Source: Stenotrophomonas sp. BIGb0135
GTDB taxonomy: Bacteria; Pseudomonadota; Gammaproteobacteria; Xanthomonadales; Xanthomonadaceae
Length of the DNA stretch: 64,000 nt
NCBI RefSeq assembly: GCF_024810105.1
Contig: NZ_JANUDX010000002.1
Span: forward strand, 434,001 to 498,000
Direction: 5' to 3'
Positions 63,991-64,000 of the stretch are shown here, one piece after another. The translations under genes and the position numbers were made by a program. Every line of letters begins with the position of its first letter. The stretch's first letter is position 1. The notes under the pieces are model-generated. The model was not told the DNA's origin. It made no database searches and saw nothing but the letters and a program-made list of their open reading frames with translations.

Positions 63991-64000
63991 GGTAGAGCCG
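63991..64000 (+). repeat. Start of a further GTAG unit at the window edge
   Basis: GGTAGAGCCG matches the beginning of the GTAG palindromes. The unit continues beyond the window, so its type is not known. Confidence 0.5.

Overview
The window is GC-rich chromosomal DNA from a gammaproteobacterium of the Xanthomonadaceae/Lysobacteraceae, most likely Stenotrophomonas. The strongest clue is the intergenic arrays of short palindromes beginning GTAG (GTAG-AGCCGACC-GTTGGTCGGCT-GC and variants), which match the GTAG/SMAG repeats known from Stenotrophomonas. Protein content (RNase R, RlmB, RNase T, Nth, RlmKL, PstSCAB-PhoU, OprP-type porin) fits this. No rRNA or tRNA gene, integrase, transposase or CRISPR was seen.

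Layout. 0-3 kb: the 3' end of rnr, a GFA-family protein and rlmB, then a 36-bp-period GTAG array. 3-13.3 kb: a MacA-MacB-outer membrane factor efflux operon on the minus strand, divergent from a response regulator/sensor kinase pair, then a large beta-propeller GGDEF protein. 13.3-14.4 kb: GTAG repeats, a broken duplicate of the RNase T 3' end, and rnt. 14.4-16.9 kb: a HvfABC/bufferin-type peptide modification operon with a Cys-rich EGKCG precursor, plus an RcnB-like protein. 17-26 kb: a phosphate-starvation region, phoU-pstBACS with a second pstS, a hypothetical exported protein and an OprP-like porin; three promoters carry Pho-box half-sites at 11-bp steps. 26-35 kb: nth, a crotonase, an FKBP isomerase, a DUF1289-NudL fusion, a sulfurtransferase, an amidase, a small hydrolase, rlmKL and a GNAT acetyltransferase. 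35-41.3 kb: iron uptake, with DUF3325, PepSY and DUF3649 membrane proteins, a TonB-dependent siderophore receptor, and a divergent PLP enzyme across a near-consensus Fur box. 41.3-44.1 kb: DUF4124, DUF445 and ParB-like proteins.

44-64 kb: a putrescine uptake and degradation region in two blocks. The left block has a class III aminotransferase and a PuuC-like aldehyde dehydrogenase. The right block has PuuB-, PuuD- and PuuA-like enzymes, the PotFGHI transporter and a succinate-semialdehyde-type dehydrogenase. Together they could take putrescine to succinate. About 6.6 kb of unrelated genes lie between the blocks: a Pro-rich membrane-anchored protein, an MFS transporter, bacteriohemerythrin, a REC-REC-GGDEF protein, a small exported protein and a MASE1 protein with a degenerate kinase-like tail. 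The last two sit in DNA that looks visibly poorer in GC.

The features most worth follow-up are the HvfABC/bufferin operon, the truncated rnt duplication inside GTAG repeats, a hairpin repeat whose copies at 22 kb and 62 kb differ only by stem-preserving substitutions, and the layered Pho-box promoters. All calls come from reading the sequence; no database search was run.
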